Below, one piece after another: positions 1-8,920 of a DNA stretch of 64,000 nt; within the stretch, counting starts at the first letter, position 1; each line of letters starts with the position of its first letter. This DNA is from Acidovorax soli (GTDB lineage: Bacteria; Pseudomonadota; Gammaproteobacteria; Burkholderiales; Burkholderiaceae_C): positions 186,001 through 250,000 of the forward strand of contig NZ_JACHLK010000006.1 in the NCBI RefSeq assembly GCF_014207955.1, in the 5' to 3' direction. The translations under genes and the position numbers were made by a program. Below the pieces are notes generated by a model. That model made no database searches and was not told the DNA's origin. It saw nothing but the letters and a program-made list of their open reading frames with translations.

Positions 1-903
1 TACACGGGCACGGCGCCGGAGTGGTTCCAGAACTTCGTGCTGTTCACCAACTACCAGTTCTACATCGACGAATTCGTGCGCCTGGGCCATGCCGAGATGG
101 CCAAGCCCGACAGCGAGTACGTGGCCTTCATCGAGCCGGGCAATGTGGTCACGCGCCGCGTCGGGCTGCCCGCGGCAGAGGCCGATGCCCTGGGCGTGGC
201 CCCGCCGCGCCTGCCGCAGATGCCCGCCTACCACCTGGTGCGCGAGGACCGCAGCGGCATCACCATGGTGAACATCGGCGTGGGCCCGGCCAACGCCAAG
301 ACCATCACCGACCACATCGCCGTGCTGCGCCCGCACGCCTGGATGATGCTGGGCCACTGCGCGGGCCTGCGCAACAGCCAGCAACTGGGCGACTATGTGC
401 TGGCCCACGCCTATGTGCGCGAGGACCATGTGCTCGACGAGGAGCTGCCGCTGTGGGTACCGATCCCGGCACTGGCCGAGATCCAGGTGGCGCTGGAGCA
501 GGCCGTGGCCGATGTGACCCAGATCGCCGAGGCGGACTTGAAGCGCATCATGCGCACGGGCACCGTGGCCAGCACCGACAACCGCAACTGGGAGCTGCTG
601 CCCGACAACATGCCCCAGCGCCGCTTCAGCCAGAGCCGTGCCGTGGCGCTGGACATGGAGAGCGCCACCATCGCAGCCAACGGTTTCCGCTTCCGCGTGC
701 CCTACGGCACCCTGCTGTGCGTGAGCGACAAGCCCCTGCACGGCGAGATCAAGCTGCCCGGCATGGCCAACCACTTCTACCGCGAACGCGTGGACCAGCA
801 CCTGCGCATCGGCATGCGCACCATCGAGATCCTGCGCGAAGGGGGCATCCACCGCCTGCACAGCCGCAAGCTGCGCAGCTTTGCCGAGGTGGCTTTCCAG
901 TAG
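1..903 (+). CDS. amn: AMP nucleosidase, 3' part (5' end outside window)
   Basis: Hydrolyses AMP to adenine and ribose 5-phosphate in the cytoplasm, affecting adenylate levels and purine salvage. The reading frame is open from base 1, so the N-terminal part lies upstream. The visible 300 residues match the C-terminal catalytic region of the Amn family, which is related to nucleoside phosphorylases: a glycine-rich segment (NIGVGPANAKTITDHIAVL), then GHCAGLRNSQQLGDYV, and the late VALDMESATIAANGF stretch that contributes the purine/ribose site. E. coli Amn is about 484 aa, so roughly 180 residues are missing. A GC-rich hairpin (908-926) follows the stop. Identification is by recalled family motifs; confidence is high. 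Confidence 0.9.
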   Translation, partial: YTGTAPEWFQNFVLFTNYQFYIDEFVRLGHAEMAKPDSEYVAFIEPGNVVTRRVGLPAAEADALGVAPPRLPQMPAYHLVREDRSGITMVNIGVGPANAKTITDHIAVLRPHAWMMLGHCAGLRNSQQLGDYVLAHAYVREDHVLDEELPLWVPIPALAEIQVALEQAVADVTQIAEADLKRIMRTGTVASTDNRNWELLPDNMPQRRFSQSRAVALDMESATIAANGFRFRVPYGTLLCVSDKPLHGEIKLPGMANHFYRERVDQHLRIGMRTIEILREGGIHRLHSRKLRSFAEVAFQ

Positions 904-936
904 ACCCGCCGCCTGATGCAGGCGGCATCTCCCTCC

Positions 937-2070
937 ATGCCACTGGATTTTCTGACACTGATGGCGGTGATGGCCGCCAACCTGTTCATGATCTCGGCCT
1001 CCCTGCCGCTGATCATGGGACCCGGCGTGAGCACCGCAGCCCGCCATGTGCAGGCCAGCATGCTGCTGCAGGCCGTGGCCTGGGCCGCCATCATCGCAGC
1101 CGGGACGTGGTGGGACCAGGCCCTGTCCACCGTCTCGGTGGCCTGCAATGCGCTGGCGCAGTGGATGCTCTACCGTGCACTGCGCGAGTGGCTGGGCGAG
1201 CGCCCCTTGCAGTCCTTGCTGCTGGCGCTGGTGGTGATCACCCCGCTGGGCTACACCCTGGCGTTCGACCACTACGCCTGGCGCGTGGGCTGGGCCAACC
1301 TGCTGATGTCCGCCATCCTGCTCATCGTGGCCCGCGCCACGTTGTACCCCGCGCACTATGCCGACCCGCGCTGGCGCCGCCTGCTGATGGCCTGCCTGGT
1401 CACCTCGGCTGCGTTCACGCTGGCCCGCGGCCTGCTGGGGGCCTTCACCGACCAGTACCCCAGCTTTCGCACACCCCACCCCGTCAACCTGGCCGCCGCT
1501 GTGGCCACCAACGTCAGCCTGGTGCTGGGCACCGTGGCCGTGCTGGTGGCCTGGCGCGCCGAAGCCGAGCAGAAGCTGCGCGCCCTGGCCATGACCGACG
1601 GGCTCACGGGTGTGCTCAACCGGCGCGGCTTCAACAAGCAGGCCGAGAACATGCTCTCGCACGCCTGGCGCCACCACCTGCCTCTGACGGCGCTGGTGCT
1701 GGACCTGGACTATTTCAAGCAGATCAACGACACGCATGGCCACGAGACCGGGGACCGCGCGCTGAAGCTGTTTGCCCGCCTGCTGGAGGAAACCTGCCGC
1801 ACCGGCGATCTGGTCGGACGCCTGGGCGGCGAGGAATTCGGCGTGCTGCTGCTGCACAACAGCGCTCCCGCAGGCATCGCCTTCGACCAGCGCCTTCGCA
1901 ACCGCCTGCAGACCCTCAGCATGGCGGAACTGGGCTTTGGGCTGGACTACAGCGCTGGCATGGCCGTGCTGCTGCCGGCGGAAACCCGCCTGCCCGACCT
2001 GATGGCACGGGCCGACGCTGCGCTTTACCTGGCCAAGGCCCAGGGAAGAGGACGCATGGTCGAGGCGTGA
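937..2070 (+). CDS. membrane-anchored diguanylate cyclase (GGEEF)
   Basis: Predicted to make cyclic di-GMP from two GTP. The N-terminal 200 residues are mostly hydrophobic, consistent with about six membrane segments acting as a sensor. The C-terminal GGDEF domain starts at a typical MTDGLTGVLNRRGF entry and carries LDLDYFKQINDTHGH and the active-site variant GGEEF (about residues 296-300). No clear RxxD inhibitory site is seen five residues before it. The ATG at 916 is in frame but lies in the loop of a hairpin (908-926). The ATG at 937 gives the MPLDFLTL start usual for this family and was chosen; the protein is then 377 aa. The signal sensed is unknown. Confidence 0.85.
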   Translation: MPLDFLTLMAVMAANLFMISASLPLIMGPGVSTAARHVQASMLLQAVAWAAIIAAGTWWDQALSTVSVACNALAQWMLYRALREWLGERPLQSLLLALVVITPLGYTLAFDHYAWRVGWANLLMSAILLIVARATLYPAHYADPRWRRLLMACLVTSAAFTLARGLLGAFTDQYPSFRTPHPVNLAAAVATNVSLVLGTVAVLVAWRAEAEQKLRALAMTDGLTGVLNRRGFNKQAENMLSHAWRHHLPLTALVLDLDYFKQINDTHGHETGDRALKLFARLLEETCRTGDLVGRLGGEEFGVLLLHNSAPAGIAFDQRLRNRLQTLSMAELGFGLDYSAGMAVLLPAETRLPDLMARADAALYLAKAQGRGRMVEA

Positions 2071-2107
2071 GCGCACCCCGGATTCCGGTATCGCACACAA
2101 TCGGTGC

Positions 2108-3049
2108 ATGACGGATTTATTCGACGTGCGCGAACTGCGCAAAAGCTATGGCGAAGCCACGGTGGTCAACGATGTCTCGTTCGCCATCGCCCCCGGGGAA
2201 TGCCTGGGCGTGATCGGCCCCAATGGGGCGGGCAAGACCACCACCATCCGCATGTGCCTGGGCCTGACCAACCCCGACAGCGGCAGCGTGCGCTTCCACC
2301 CGGCCGGGGGAGCGGGGCCGCTGCACATGCCGCACGATGCCCTGGCCATCAAGGCGCAGATCGGTGTGGTGACGCAGTTCGACACCCTGGACCCGGACTT
2401 CACCTGCGCCGAGAACCTGCGCGTGTTCGGCCGCTACTTCGGCATCAAGGGTGCCGCCATGGACGAGCGTGTGCCCAAACTGCTCGAATTCGCGGCGCTC
2501 ACGCACAAGGCCAATGCCAAGCCCGGCGAGCTGTCGGGCGGCATGAAGCGCCGCCTGAGCCTGGCACGCGCCCTGGTCAACGACCCGCGCCTCTTGCTGC
2601 TGGACGAGCCCACCACGGGCCTGGACCCGCAGGCCCGCCACCTGATGTGGGAGCGGCTGCAATTGCTGCTGCAGCAGGGCAAGTCCATCCTGCTGACCAC
2701 GCACTTCATGGACGAGGCCGAACGCCTGTGCTCGCGCCTGCTGGTGCTGGACCATGGCAGGAAGATCGCCGAGGGCCGCCCGCGCGAGCTCATCGCCCAG
2801 CACCTGGAGCCCGATGTGGTCGAGGTCTTCGGCCTGGGTGCCGTGGCCCTGGCCGAGGACGCCGCACTGCGCGCCCTGGCCGCGCGCGTGGAGATCAGCG
2901 GCGAGACGGTGTTCTTCTACACCCAGAACGCCCAGCCCCTGCTGCAGGCGCTGGGCGCACATCCCCACCTGCGCACCCTGCACCGGCCGGCGAACCTGGA
3001 GGACCTGTTCCTCAAGCTCACCGGGCGGCAGATCCGGGAGGACGGCTGA
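2108..3049 (+). CDS. NodI-like ABC transporter ATP-binding protein
   Basis: ATPase subunit of an ABC-2/DRA family exporter. It has Walker A GPNGAGKTTT (about residues 37-46), the signature LSGGMKRRLSLARAL, Walker B LLLLDEPTTGLD and a switch histidine in LLTTHFMDEAERL. The NodI-type C-terminal extension follows (about residues 225-313). At 313 aa it has the usual NodI length. Its natural partner would be a NodJ-like permease, normally encoded directly downstream. Here the next gene is purT, convergent, seven bases after the stop, and the only NodJ-like permease in the window is at 18487. Substrate unknown; nodulation-factor export is not implied. Confidence 0.88.
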   Translation: MTDLFDVRELRKSYGEATVVNDVSFAIAPGECLGVIGPNGAGKTTTIRMCLGLTNPDSGSVRFHPAGGAGPLHMPHDALAIKAQIGVVTQFDTLDPDFTCAENLRVFGRYFGIKGAAMDERVPKLLEFAALTHKANAKPGELSGGMKRRLSLARALVNDPRLLLLDEPTTGLDPQARHLMWERLQLLLQQGKSILLTTHFMDEAERLCSRLLVLDHGRKIAEGRPRELIAQHLEPDVVEVFGLGAVALAEDAALRALAARVEISGETVFFYTQNAQPLLQALGAHPHLRTLHRPANLEDLFLKLTGRQIREDG

Positions 3050-3055
3050 GGCCTG

Positions 3056-4258
3056 TCAGGCCTTGCGTGGTTTCACCTTGCTCGCGGCCAGCTTGGCGTT
3101 GTCGCGCGCGGTGTCCACGTCTTGCGCGCGCGCCAGGGCCACACCCATGCGGCGCTTGGTGAAGCTCTCGGGCTTGCCGAAGAGGCGCAGGTCGGTGTTG
3201 GGCACGCGCAGGGCCTCGTCCACGCCGTCGAAGACGATGCCCACGGCCTCCACGCCGCCGTAGATCACGGCGCTGGCACCGGGGTTGCGCAGGCTGGTGT
3301 CCACCGGCAGGCCCAGGATGGCGCGGGCATGCAGCTCGAACTCGCTCTGGTTCTGGGTGCACAGGGTCACAAGGCCAGTGTCATGCGGGCGCGGGCTCAC
3401 CTCGCTGAACCAGACGTCCTGGCCCTTGACGAACAGCTCCACCCCGAACAGGCCCTGGCCACCCAGGTTGTCGGTCACGGCCTTGGCGATCTGGCGCGAC
3501 TTTTCGAGCGCGGCCGGGTGCATGGGGTGGGGCTGCCAGCTTTCCACATAGTCGCCGCTGACCTGCACATGGCCGATGGGGTCGCAGAAGTGGGTCTCGA
3601 TCTGCCCATCGGCGCCCACGGCACGCACTGTGAGCTGGGTGATCTCGTAGTCGAAGTCGATGAAACCCTCGACGATCACACGGCCGTGGCTCACGCGGCC
3701 GCCGGCCATGGCGTAGTCCCAGGCCTTCTTCACGTCATCGGGGCCGTCAATCTTGCTCTGGCCCTTGCCCGAGCTGCTCATCACCGGCTTGACGATGCAG
3801 GGGTAGCCGATGCCGGCGTCGATGGCGGCCTGCAACTCCTCCAGGGAATTGCAGAATTGGTAGGGGCTGGTGGGCAGGCCCAGGGTTTCGGCGGCCAGCA
3901 CGCGGATGCCTTCGCGGTCCATGGTCAGACGCGCGGCGCGGGCCGTGGGGATCACGCGCACGGTACCGGCAGCCTCCAGCTCTTCGAGCATGGGCGTGGC
4001 GATGGCCTCGATCTCGGGCACCACCAGGTGCGGCTTTTCGGCCTCGATCAGGGCCTTGAGCTGGGCCGGGTCGCTCATGGTGATGGTGCGGCTGTGGTGG
4101 GCCACTTGCTGGCCCGGTGCGTTCTCGTAGCGGTCCACCGCAATGGTTTCCACGCCCAGGCGCTGCAGCGCGATCAGCACCTCCTTGCCCAGCTCGCCCG
4201 AGCCCAGGAGCATGACTTTGGTGGCATGGGGGGACAGAGGGGTTCCGAAGGTGGTCAT
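3056..4258 (-). CDS. purT: formate-dependent phosphoribosylglycinamide formyltransferase (PurT)
   Basis: Catalyses the ATP- and formate-dependent formylation of glycinamide ribonucleotide, step three of purine synthesis, in the cytoplasm. The 400-aa protein starts [10 protein letters not shown] and shows the N-terminal [14 protein letters not shown] nucleotide-fold motif. An ATP-grasp domain follows, with [17 protein letters not shown] as the flexible ATP-binding loop and [26 protein letters not shown] as metal and substrate residues. Longer upstream extensions of the frame run over the divergent regulator and are not credible. It converges with the NodI-like gene and is divergent from the sigma54 activator. 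Confidence 0.96.
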   Translation of the reverse strand: MTTFGTPLSPHATKVMLLGSGELGKEVLIALQRLGVETIAVDRYENAPGQQVAHHSRTITMSDPAQLKALIEAEKPHLVVPEIEAIATPMLEELEAAGTVRVIPTARAARLTMDREGIRVLAAETLGLPTSPYQFCNSLEELQAAIDAGIGYPCIVKPVMSSSGKGQSKIDGPDDVKKAWDYAMAGGRVSHGRVIVEGFIDFDYEITQLTVRAVGADGQIETHFCDPIGHVQVSGDYVESWQPHPMHPAALEKSRQIAKAVTDNLGGQGLFGVELFVKGQDVWFSEVSPRPHDTGLVTLCTQNQSEFELHARAILGLPVDTSLRNPGASAVIYGGVEAVGIVFDGVDEALRVPNTDLRLFGKPESFTKRRMGVALARAQDVDTARDNAKLAASKVKPRKA

Positions 4259-4368
4259 GGCGGTGCTTTCGACAGAAGGTGAATGGGGAGGGCCGCCAGG
4301 CGGCCCGTGGGTGCCGACTGTAATGCACCCGGCCCCGCTCTGTGGCGCAGAACTTGCAATGCCAGGGC

Positions 4369-5952
4369 ATGACCGCCCCACCCGCTCCCGGCCACCCGCG
4401 CGCTCAGCCTGACTGGCATGCCCAGGAGCTGCTGCTGATGCGCGAGGTGATGCGCCTGATCGGCAGCAGCCTGGCACCCGGGCTGGTGCTGCGCGAAATG
4501 CTGCACCTCATGAGCGAGCTGCTGGGCCTGAACCGCGGGCGCATCGTGCTGGTGGACGACACCGCGGCCGGCGCGCCGCGCACGGCGTCCATCCAGCACG
4601 CCTACGGCCTGACCCAGGCCGAGGTGCAACGCGGGCGCTATGCCTGGGGCGAAGGCATCACGGGGCGCGTGCTGGCCACGGGCCAGCCGGCCATCGTGCA
4701 GGACATCGACGCCGAGCCCCTGTTCCTGGCGCGCGCCGTGGAGCGCAGCCAGCTGCCGCCCGAAACCGTGGCCTTCATCGCCCTGCCCATCGAACTCCAC
4801 CACGCACCCATCGGCGTGCTGGCCTGCCACCGCATTCGCAGCCGCCAGCGCCACCTGAACGACGACCTGGCCGTGCTGCGCGTGCTGGCCACCCTGGTCG
4901 GGCAGCTGCTGCAGCTCGAAGCCCTGGTGGCCGATCAGACGCGCCAACTGGAGGCGCGCAACGCCGTACTGGCCAACGCACTCAACACCAAGAGCGCGCG
5001 CTACGGCCTGATCGGCAACTCGCCGCCGCTGCTGCAGGCGCTGGGCGAACTCGAACGCGTCTCGCAGACCCAGGCCACCGTGCTGCTGCTGGGCGAGTCG
5101 GGCACGGGCAAGGAGCTGTTCGCGCGCGCCGTGCACCTGGCCAGCGGCCGGCGCGACCGGCCCTTCATCAAGGTCAACTGCTCGGCCATCCCCGATGCTC
5201 TGTTCGAATCTGAATTGTTCGGCTACGAACGCGGGGCATTCACCGGGGCCAGCACCGCCCGCGCGGGCTGGTTCGAGCAGGCCGACAGCGGCACCATCTT
5301 CCTGGACGAGATCGGCGAACTGCCGCTGGCCCTGCAGTCCAAGCTGCTGCGTACCCTGCAGGAGGGCACGCTGGTGCGCCTGGGCGGGCAGCGCGAGCTC
5401 AAGGTCAACGTGCGCCTGGTGGCGGCCACCAACCGCGACCTGGCGCACGAGGTGGAGGCCGGCAACTTCCGCCAGGACCTGTACTACAGGCTCAACGTGA
5501 TTCCGATCCGCCTGCCCTCGCTGGCCGAGCGGCGCGAGGACGTGCGTGCGCTGGCGCTGCATTTCGTGAGCCGGGCCAACCAGGCCCACCAGAGCAACGT
5601 GAACCTGGCGCCCGACGCCCTGGCACGGCTGGAGGCCCAGCCCTGGCCCGGCAACATCCGCGAGCTGGGCAATGTGATCGAGCGGCTGGTGCTGCTGGCC
5701 GAAGGCACGTTGGTGACCGGCGGGGAGCTGGACCGCTTTCTGCCCGGCGCGGCAGCACCCGCCACCGTGGCGCCACCGGCCCCCGCAGAGCCCCCGTTGG
5801 TGCGTGACTACACCCCCGCCCACTCGCACAGCGCGCAGGCCCTGCAGGCCGCCCTGGCGGAGCACCACGGCAACCAGTCGCGCGCCGCCCAGAGCCTGGG
5901 GCTGACCCTGCGCCAGTTCAGCTACCGGCTGCGCAAGGCGGGGCTGCGCTAA
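4369..5952 (+). CDS. sigma54-dependent activator with N-terminal GAF domain (NifA/NorR type)
   Basis: Transcription activator of 527 aa. A GAF domain (about residues 30-190) should sense a small molecule or redox signal. The central AAA+ domain has Walker A GESGTGKE (242-249), the sigma54 contact loop GAFTGA (289-294) and Walker [12 protein letters not shown] Fis-type helix-turn-helix ends the protein (about 497-526, [20 protein letters not shown]), most like NifA/VnfA relatives. The ATG at 4369 was chosen over a GTG at 4342 that only adds nine residues; neither has a strong ribosome-binding site. Directly downstream are an inverted repeat and a sigma54 promoter, so the adjacent operon is the likely target. 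The inducer is unknown; nif and nor genes are absent here. Confidence 0.88.
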   Translation: MTAPPAPGHPRAQPDWHAQELLLMREVMRLIGSSLAPGLVLREMLHLMSELLGLNRGRIVLVDDTAAGAPRTASIQHAYGLTQAEVQRGRYAWGEGITGRVLATGQPAIVQDIDAEPLFLARAVERSQLPPETVAFIALPIELHHAPIGVLACHRIRSRQRHLNDDLAVLRVLATLVGQLLQLEALVADQTRQLEARNAVLANALNTKSARYGLIGNSPPLLQALGELERVSQTQATVLLLGESGTGKELFARAVHLASGRRDRPFIKVNCSAIPDALFESELFGYERGAFTGASTARAGWFEQADSGTIFLDEIGELPLALQSKLLRTLQEGTLVRLGGQRELKVNVRLVAATNRDLAHEVEAGNFRQDLYYRLNVIPIRLPSLAERREDVRALALHFVSRANQAHQSNVNLAPDALARLEAQPWPGNIRELGNVIERLVLLAEGTLVTGGELDRFLPGAAAPATVAPPAPAEPPLVRDYTPAHSHSAQALQAALAEHHGNQSRAAQSLGLTLRQFSYRLRKAGLR

Positions 5953-5961
5953 GCGGCACCT

Positions 5962-5982
5962 GTGTCGACAATTTGTCGACAC
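5962..5982. promoter_or_regulatory. candidate upstream activator (enhancer) site
   Basis: A perfect 9-bp inverted repeat, GTGTCGACA / TGTCGACAC with a 3-base spacer (ATT), lies ten bases after the activator gene's stop. A related half-site (GTGTCCACA, 5984-5992) follows. The centre is about 140 bp upstream of the -24 element at 6113, the usual distance for enhancers of sigma54 activators. Palindrome and distance are seen directly; binding by the neighbouring activator is inference. Confidence 0.7.
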
Positions 5983-6111
5983 TGTGTCCACAGCACCCCA
6001 CGGGGATCCGCCGTTGGCGCATGCACAAGGGCCAAACTTGCTCCTTTTGCGATAGCAACCAACAAATACCAGGCAACGACACCCAGAGATCAGAACGCAA
6101 TCCGGCGCCTT

Positions 6112-6126
6112 TGGCACACCTGTTGC
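6112..6126 (+). promoter_or_regulatory. sigma54 (-24/-12) promoter
   Basis: TGGCAC followed by five bases and TTGC, with exactly ten bases between the invariant GG (6113-6114) and GC (6125-6126), matches the RpoN consensus. It lies 50 bp upstream of the rhodanese start codon and should drive the operon 6176-10197. Confidence 0.85.
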
Positions 6127-6175
6127 GGTAAGGGACGCAGGCCATCCTGCCCACCACCGCATCGAAAGGTTTTCC

Positions 6176-7075
6176 ATGAGCACCGATTCCGACGCCGTCC
6201 TGATCTCGCCCACCCAGCTGCAGGCCCTGCAGGCTGCAGAGCCCGTCGTGCTGATCGACACCCGCGACGCCGACACCTACGCCCTGGGCCACATCCCGGG
6301 CGCGGTGAACCTGCGCGAGACCTTCACCTACCTGGCCACCTCCAGCCCCGAGGGTCTGCAGGAACTCAAGGACACCTTTGCCGCGCACCTGGGGGCCATC
6401 GGCCTGTCGGGCGCCGAGACGGCGGTGTTCTATGAAGACGCGCTGAACAGCGGCTACGGCCAGTCCTGCCGCGGCTACTACCTGCTGACCTGGCTGGGCT
6501 ACCCCAAGGTCAAGGTACTGAACGGCGGCTACTCGGCCTGGAAGGCCGCCGAGCTGCCCGTTTCCACCGAAGCCGTGATGCCCACGCCCGCGATCTTCCC
6601 GACCACCCTGGCCACGGCCGACGTGATGCTGACCAAGGACGATGTGGCCGAGGCCTTGGGCACGGACACCGTGCTGCTGGACGTGCGCGACGTGGACGAG
6701 TGGATCGGCGAAAGCTCCAGCCCCTACGGCAAGGATTTCGCGCCGCGCAAGGGCCGCCTGCCAGGCGCCAAGTGGGTGGAGTGGTACCGCTTCATGAAGC
6801 CCTCGCCCCAGGGCCCGGTGTTCAAGTCGCCCGACGAAGTGCGCGCCGAATGCGCCACCGCCGGAATCGCGCCCAGCGACACGGTCTACCTGTACTGCTT
6901 CAAGGGCGCACGCGCGTCCAACACATTCCTCGCGCTCAAGCAGGCCGGCTTTGCCGATGTGCGCATGTACTTCGGCTCCTGGAACGAGTGGTCGCGCGAC
7001 GACAAGCTGCCCATCGAAAGCGGTCTGCCCCTGCTGCGCCCTGCCAGAAAGCCGGCGCTGGCCCTGGCGGCCTGA
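6176..7075 (+). CDS. two-domain rhodanese-type sulfurtransferase
   Basis: Predicted to transfer sulfane sulfur from a donor such as thiosulfate or 3-mercaptopyruvate to a thiol acceptor. It has two tandem rhodanese domains (about residues 8-125 and 155-285). The second carries the catalytic loop YCFKGARAS with Cys241. The first lacks an equivalent cysteine, as usual in two-domain enzymes. The loop CFKGAR matches neither the classical thiosulfate (CRKGVT) nor the mercaptopyruvate (CGSGVT) type, so the donor is open. No signal peptide; cytoplasmic, 299 aa. AAAGG lies ten bases before the ATG. It is the first gene after the sigma54 promoter. Confidence 0.88.
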   Translation: MSTDSDAVLISPTQLQALQAAEPVVLIDTRDADTYALGHIPGAVNLRETFTYLATSSPEGLQELKDTFAAHLGAIGLSGAETAVFYEDALNSGYGQSCRGYYLLTWLGYPKVKVLNGGYSAWKAAELPVSTEAVMPTPAIFPTTLATADVMLTKDDVAEALGTDTVLLDVRDVDEWIGESSSPYGKDFAPRKGRLPGAKWVEWYRFMKPSPQGPVFKSPDEVRAECATAGIAPSDTVYLYCFKGARASNTFLALKQAGFADVRMYFGSWNEWSRDDKLPIESGLPLLRPARKPALALAA

Positions 7076-7140
7076 GCTTCTGCGGGGCCCTTGCCCCGTC
7101 CCCCATTTCTTTCTCGCCTTTCAACCCTCCAAGGAAAACC

Positions 7141-7710
7141 ATGTCCACCGATCTGCTGGAACCCACCGCCCCTGTCACCACCATCCATACGGCCCTGCGC
7201 CCCATCGACCGCGATGGCCTGATGGCCTTTGCCGAGAAAGGCCGCAACAACCCGGCGAGCCGCGGTACCAACAAGGTCCATACCGTGATGGAAGGCCAGT
7301 ACCGCTCGCTGAGCACCGTGGGCAAGCACACGCCCGTGGTGGTGGACGAGCCGCTGCACCTCTTCGGCCAGGACACGGCGCCTGCCCCCGGCGAGATCGT
7401 GCTCTCGGGCCTGGGCGGCTGCCTGGCCGTGGGCATCACCGCCGTGGCCACCTGGAAGCAGGTCAAGCTGAGCAAGATCGAGGTCTTCATGGAAGGCGAC
7501 ATCGGCAACCCTGCCGCCTGGGGTGCCGGCGGTGCGCTGCAGAAGCTGCCCCCCGAAATGGGCTTCCAGGCCATCCGCGTGAAGGTGCTGGTCGAAGGCG
7601 ATGCGCCGCGCGAAGTGCTCGACGAGATCGTGCAGCACGCCAACTTCTACTCGCCCGTGGCCAACAGCATGCGCAACCCCATCCCGTTCGAGATCAGCCT
7701 GATGGACTGA
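7141..7710 (+). CDS. OsmC-family protein with a single conserved cysteine
   Basis: OsmC/Ohr-fold protein of 189 aa. The core cysteine sits in LSGLGGCLAVGITAV, the usual helix position. The second cysteine of peroxidase-type OsmC/Ohr proteins, normally in an HCPV or HCPYS context, is replaced: the sequence reads HANFYSPVANS. A two-cysteine thiol peroxidase mechanism therefore looks impossible. It may instead bind or reduce a different thiol or sulfur substrate, as some YhfA-like members may do. AAGGAAA precedes the ATG closely. It lies 65 bp after the rhodanese gene in the sigma54 operon. Confidence 0.82.
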   Translation: MSTDLLEPTAPVTTIHTALRPIDRDGLMAFAEKGRNNPASRGTNKVHTVMEGQYRSLSTVGKHTPVVVDEPLHLFGQDTAPAPGEIVLSGLGGCLAVGITAVATWKQVKLSKIEVFMEGDIGNPAAWGAGGALQKLPPEMGFQAIRVKVLVEGDAPREVLDEIVQHANFYSPVANSMRNPIPFEISLMD

Positions 7711-7765
7711 GCGCACCGCGCTCCCCGTCTTTGCCCTGCCGCGCACACCCAAGGACCCCGCCCCC

Positions 7766-8920
7766 ATGAAACCCGCCGACCTCCCTCCCCAACTCCATCT
7801 GGAAGGCGCCCTGCGGGGCGACGCCCTGATCGCCGCCGTGCGCGCCATCGCCCAGGGCCCGCTGGCCGCGCAGGCCGAGGCCATCGACCGCGTGGGCTAC
7901 TACCCGCGTGCCGAACTGCAGCAGCTGGCGGCCGTGGGCGGGATCTCGGCCCACCTGGACAGCACGGGTGGCCCGGCCGACTACGGCCTGGCCATCCGCG
8001 CCATGGCCGAGGTTTCGCGCGTGTGCGGCGCCACGGGCTTCATGCTGTGGTGCCAGGCGGTCTGCGGGCTGTACCTGCAGCAATCGGGCAACCCGGCCCT
8101 GGTGGGTGAGGTGCTGCAGCGCCATGCCAGCGGCGCGGGCCTGGGTGGCACGGCGCTCTCCAACCCCATGAAGAGCTATGCCCAGATCGAGGCCCTGCTG
8201 CTCCAGGCCACGCCGGTGGAAGGCGGCTATCTGGTGAACGGTACCCTGCCCTGGGTCAGCAACCTGGGGCCGGACCACTACTGCGGCGCCGTGGCAGCCA
8301 TCGCCCAGCCCGACGGGGCCGCCCCGCGCGAGCTGATGTTCCTGCTGCGCTGCGACGCACCAGGCGTGGAGATGCGCGAGTGCCCGAGCTTTTCGGGCAT
8401 GGAGGGCACGGGCACCTATGCGCTGCGGCTCAAGGACCATTTCGTGGGGGCGGACCACACCATCGCCGACCCGACAAAGCCCTACATCGCCCGCATCCGC
8501 GCCGCCTTTGTCATGCTGCAGTGCGGCATGGCCGTGGGCGTCACCCAGGGTGCCATCGACTCCATGTGGGCCGTGGAGGCCCAGCTCGGCCACGTGAACC
8601 AGTTCCTCGAGGACCGGCCCGATGCCCTGCAGGCCGAGCTCGACGCCCTGAGCACGCGCGTGATGCGCCTGGCCGAGACGCCCTTCGACACCCGTACCGA
8701 ATTCTTCATCGACGTGCTGGACGCACGCGCCCATGGCGCCGAGCTGTGCCTGCGCGCCGCCCAGTCGGCCCTGATGCACCAGGGCGCGCGCGGCTATCTG
8801 ATGAGCTCCGACGTGCAGCGCCGCGTGCGCGAATCGCACTTCGTGGCCATCGTCACGCCGGCCATCAAGCACCTGCGCAAGGAGATCGCACGCCTCTCGA
8901 CCGAGGAGATGCCCTCATGA
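7766..8920 (+). CDS. acyl-CoA-dehydrogenase-fold flavoprotein
   Basis: A 384-aa cytoplasmic protein with the acyl-CoA dehydrogenase layout: N-terminal helices ([19 protein letters not shown]), a middle beta domain ([32 protein letters not shown]) and a C-terminal four-helix bundle. Family members include true acyl-CoA dehydrogenases and flavin-dependent monooxygenases such as the SfnB/DszC group of organosulfur enzymes. I do not see a clear catalytic glutamate, so which of these it is remains open. Its stop overlaps the next start (ATGA), coupling it to the rubredoxin reductase, which could supply or accept electrons. The rhodanese neighbour favours, but does not prove, a sulfur substrate. 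Confidence 0.75.
   Translation: MKPADLPPQLHLEGALRGDALIAAVRAIAQGPLAAQAEAIDRVGYYPRAELQQLAAVGGISAHLDSTGGPADYGLAIRAMAEVSRVCGATGFMLWCQAVCGLYLQQSGNPALVGEVLQRHASGAGLGGTALSNPMKSYAQIEALLLQATPVEGGYLVNGTLPWVSNLGPDHYCGAVAAIAQPDGAAPRELMFLLRCDAPGVEMRECPSFSGMEGTGTYALRLKDHFVGADHTIADPTKPYIARIRAAFVMLQCGMAVGVTQGAIDSMWAVEAQLGHVNQFLEDRPDALQAELDALSTRVMRLAETPFDTRTEFFIDVLDARAHGAELCLRAAQSALMHQGARGYLMSSDVQRRVRESHFVAIVTPAIKHLRKEIARLSTEEMPS

Noticed and set aside
2104..3162. A 352-codon frame overlapping the NodI-like gene in another frame
   Set aside because: Arg/Pro/Gly-rich shadow of the ATPase gene, whose Walker and signature motifs are intact in the other frame.
3122..4282. A 386-codon frame opposite purT
   Set aside because: Mirror of a well-conserved gene; no domain and biased composition.
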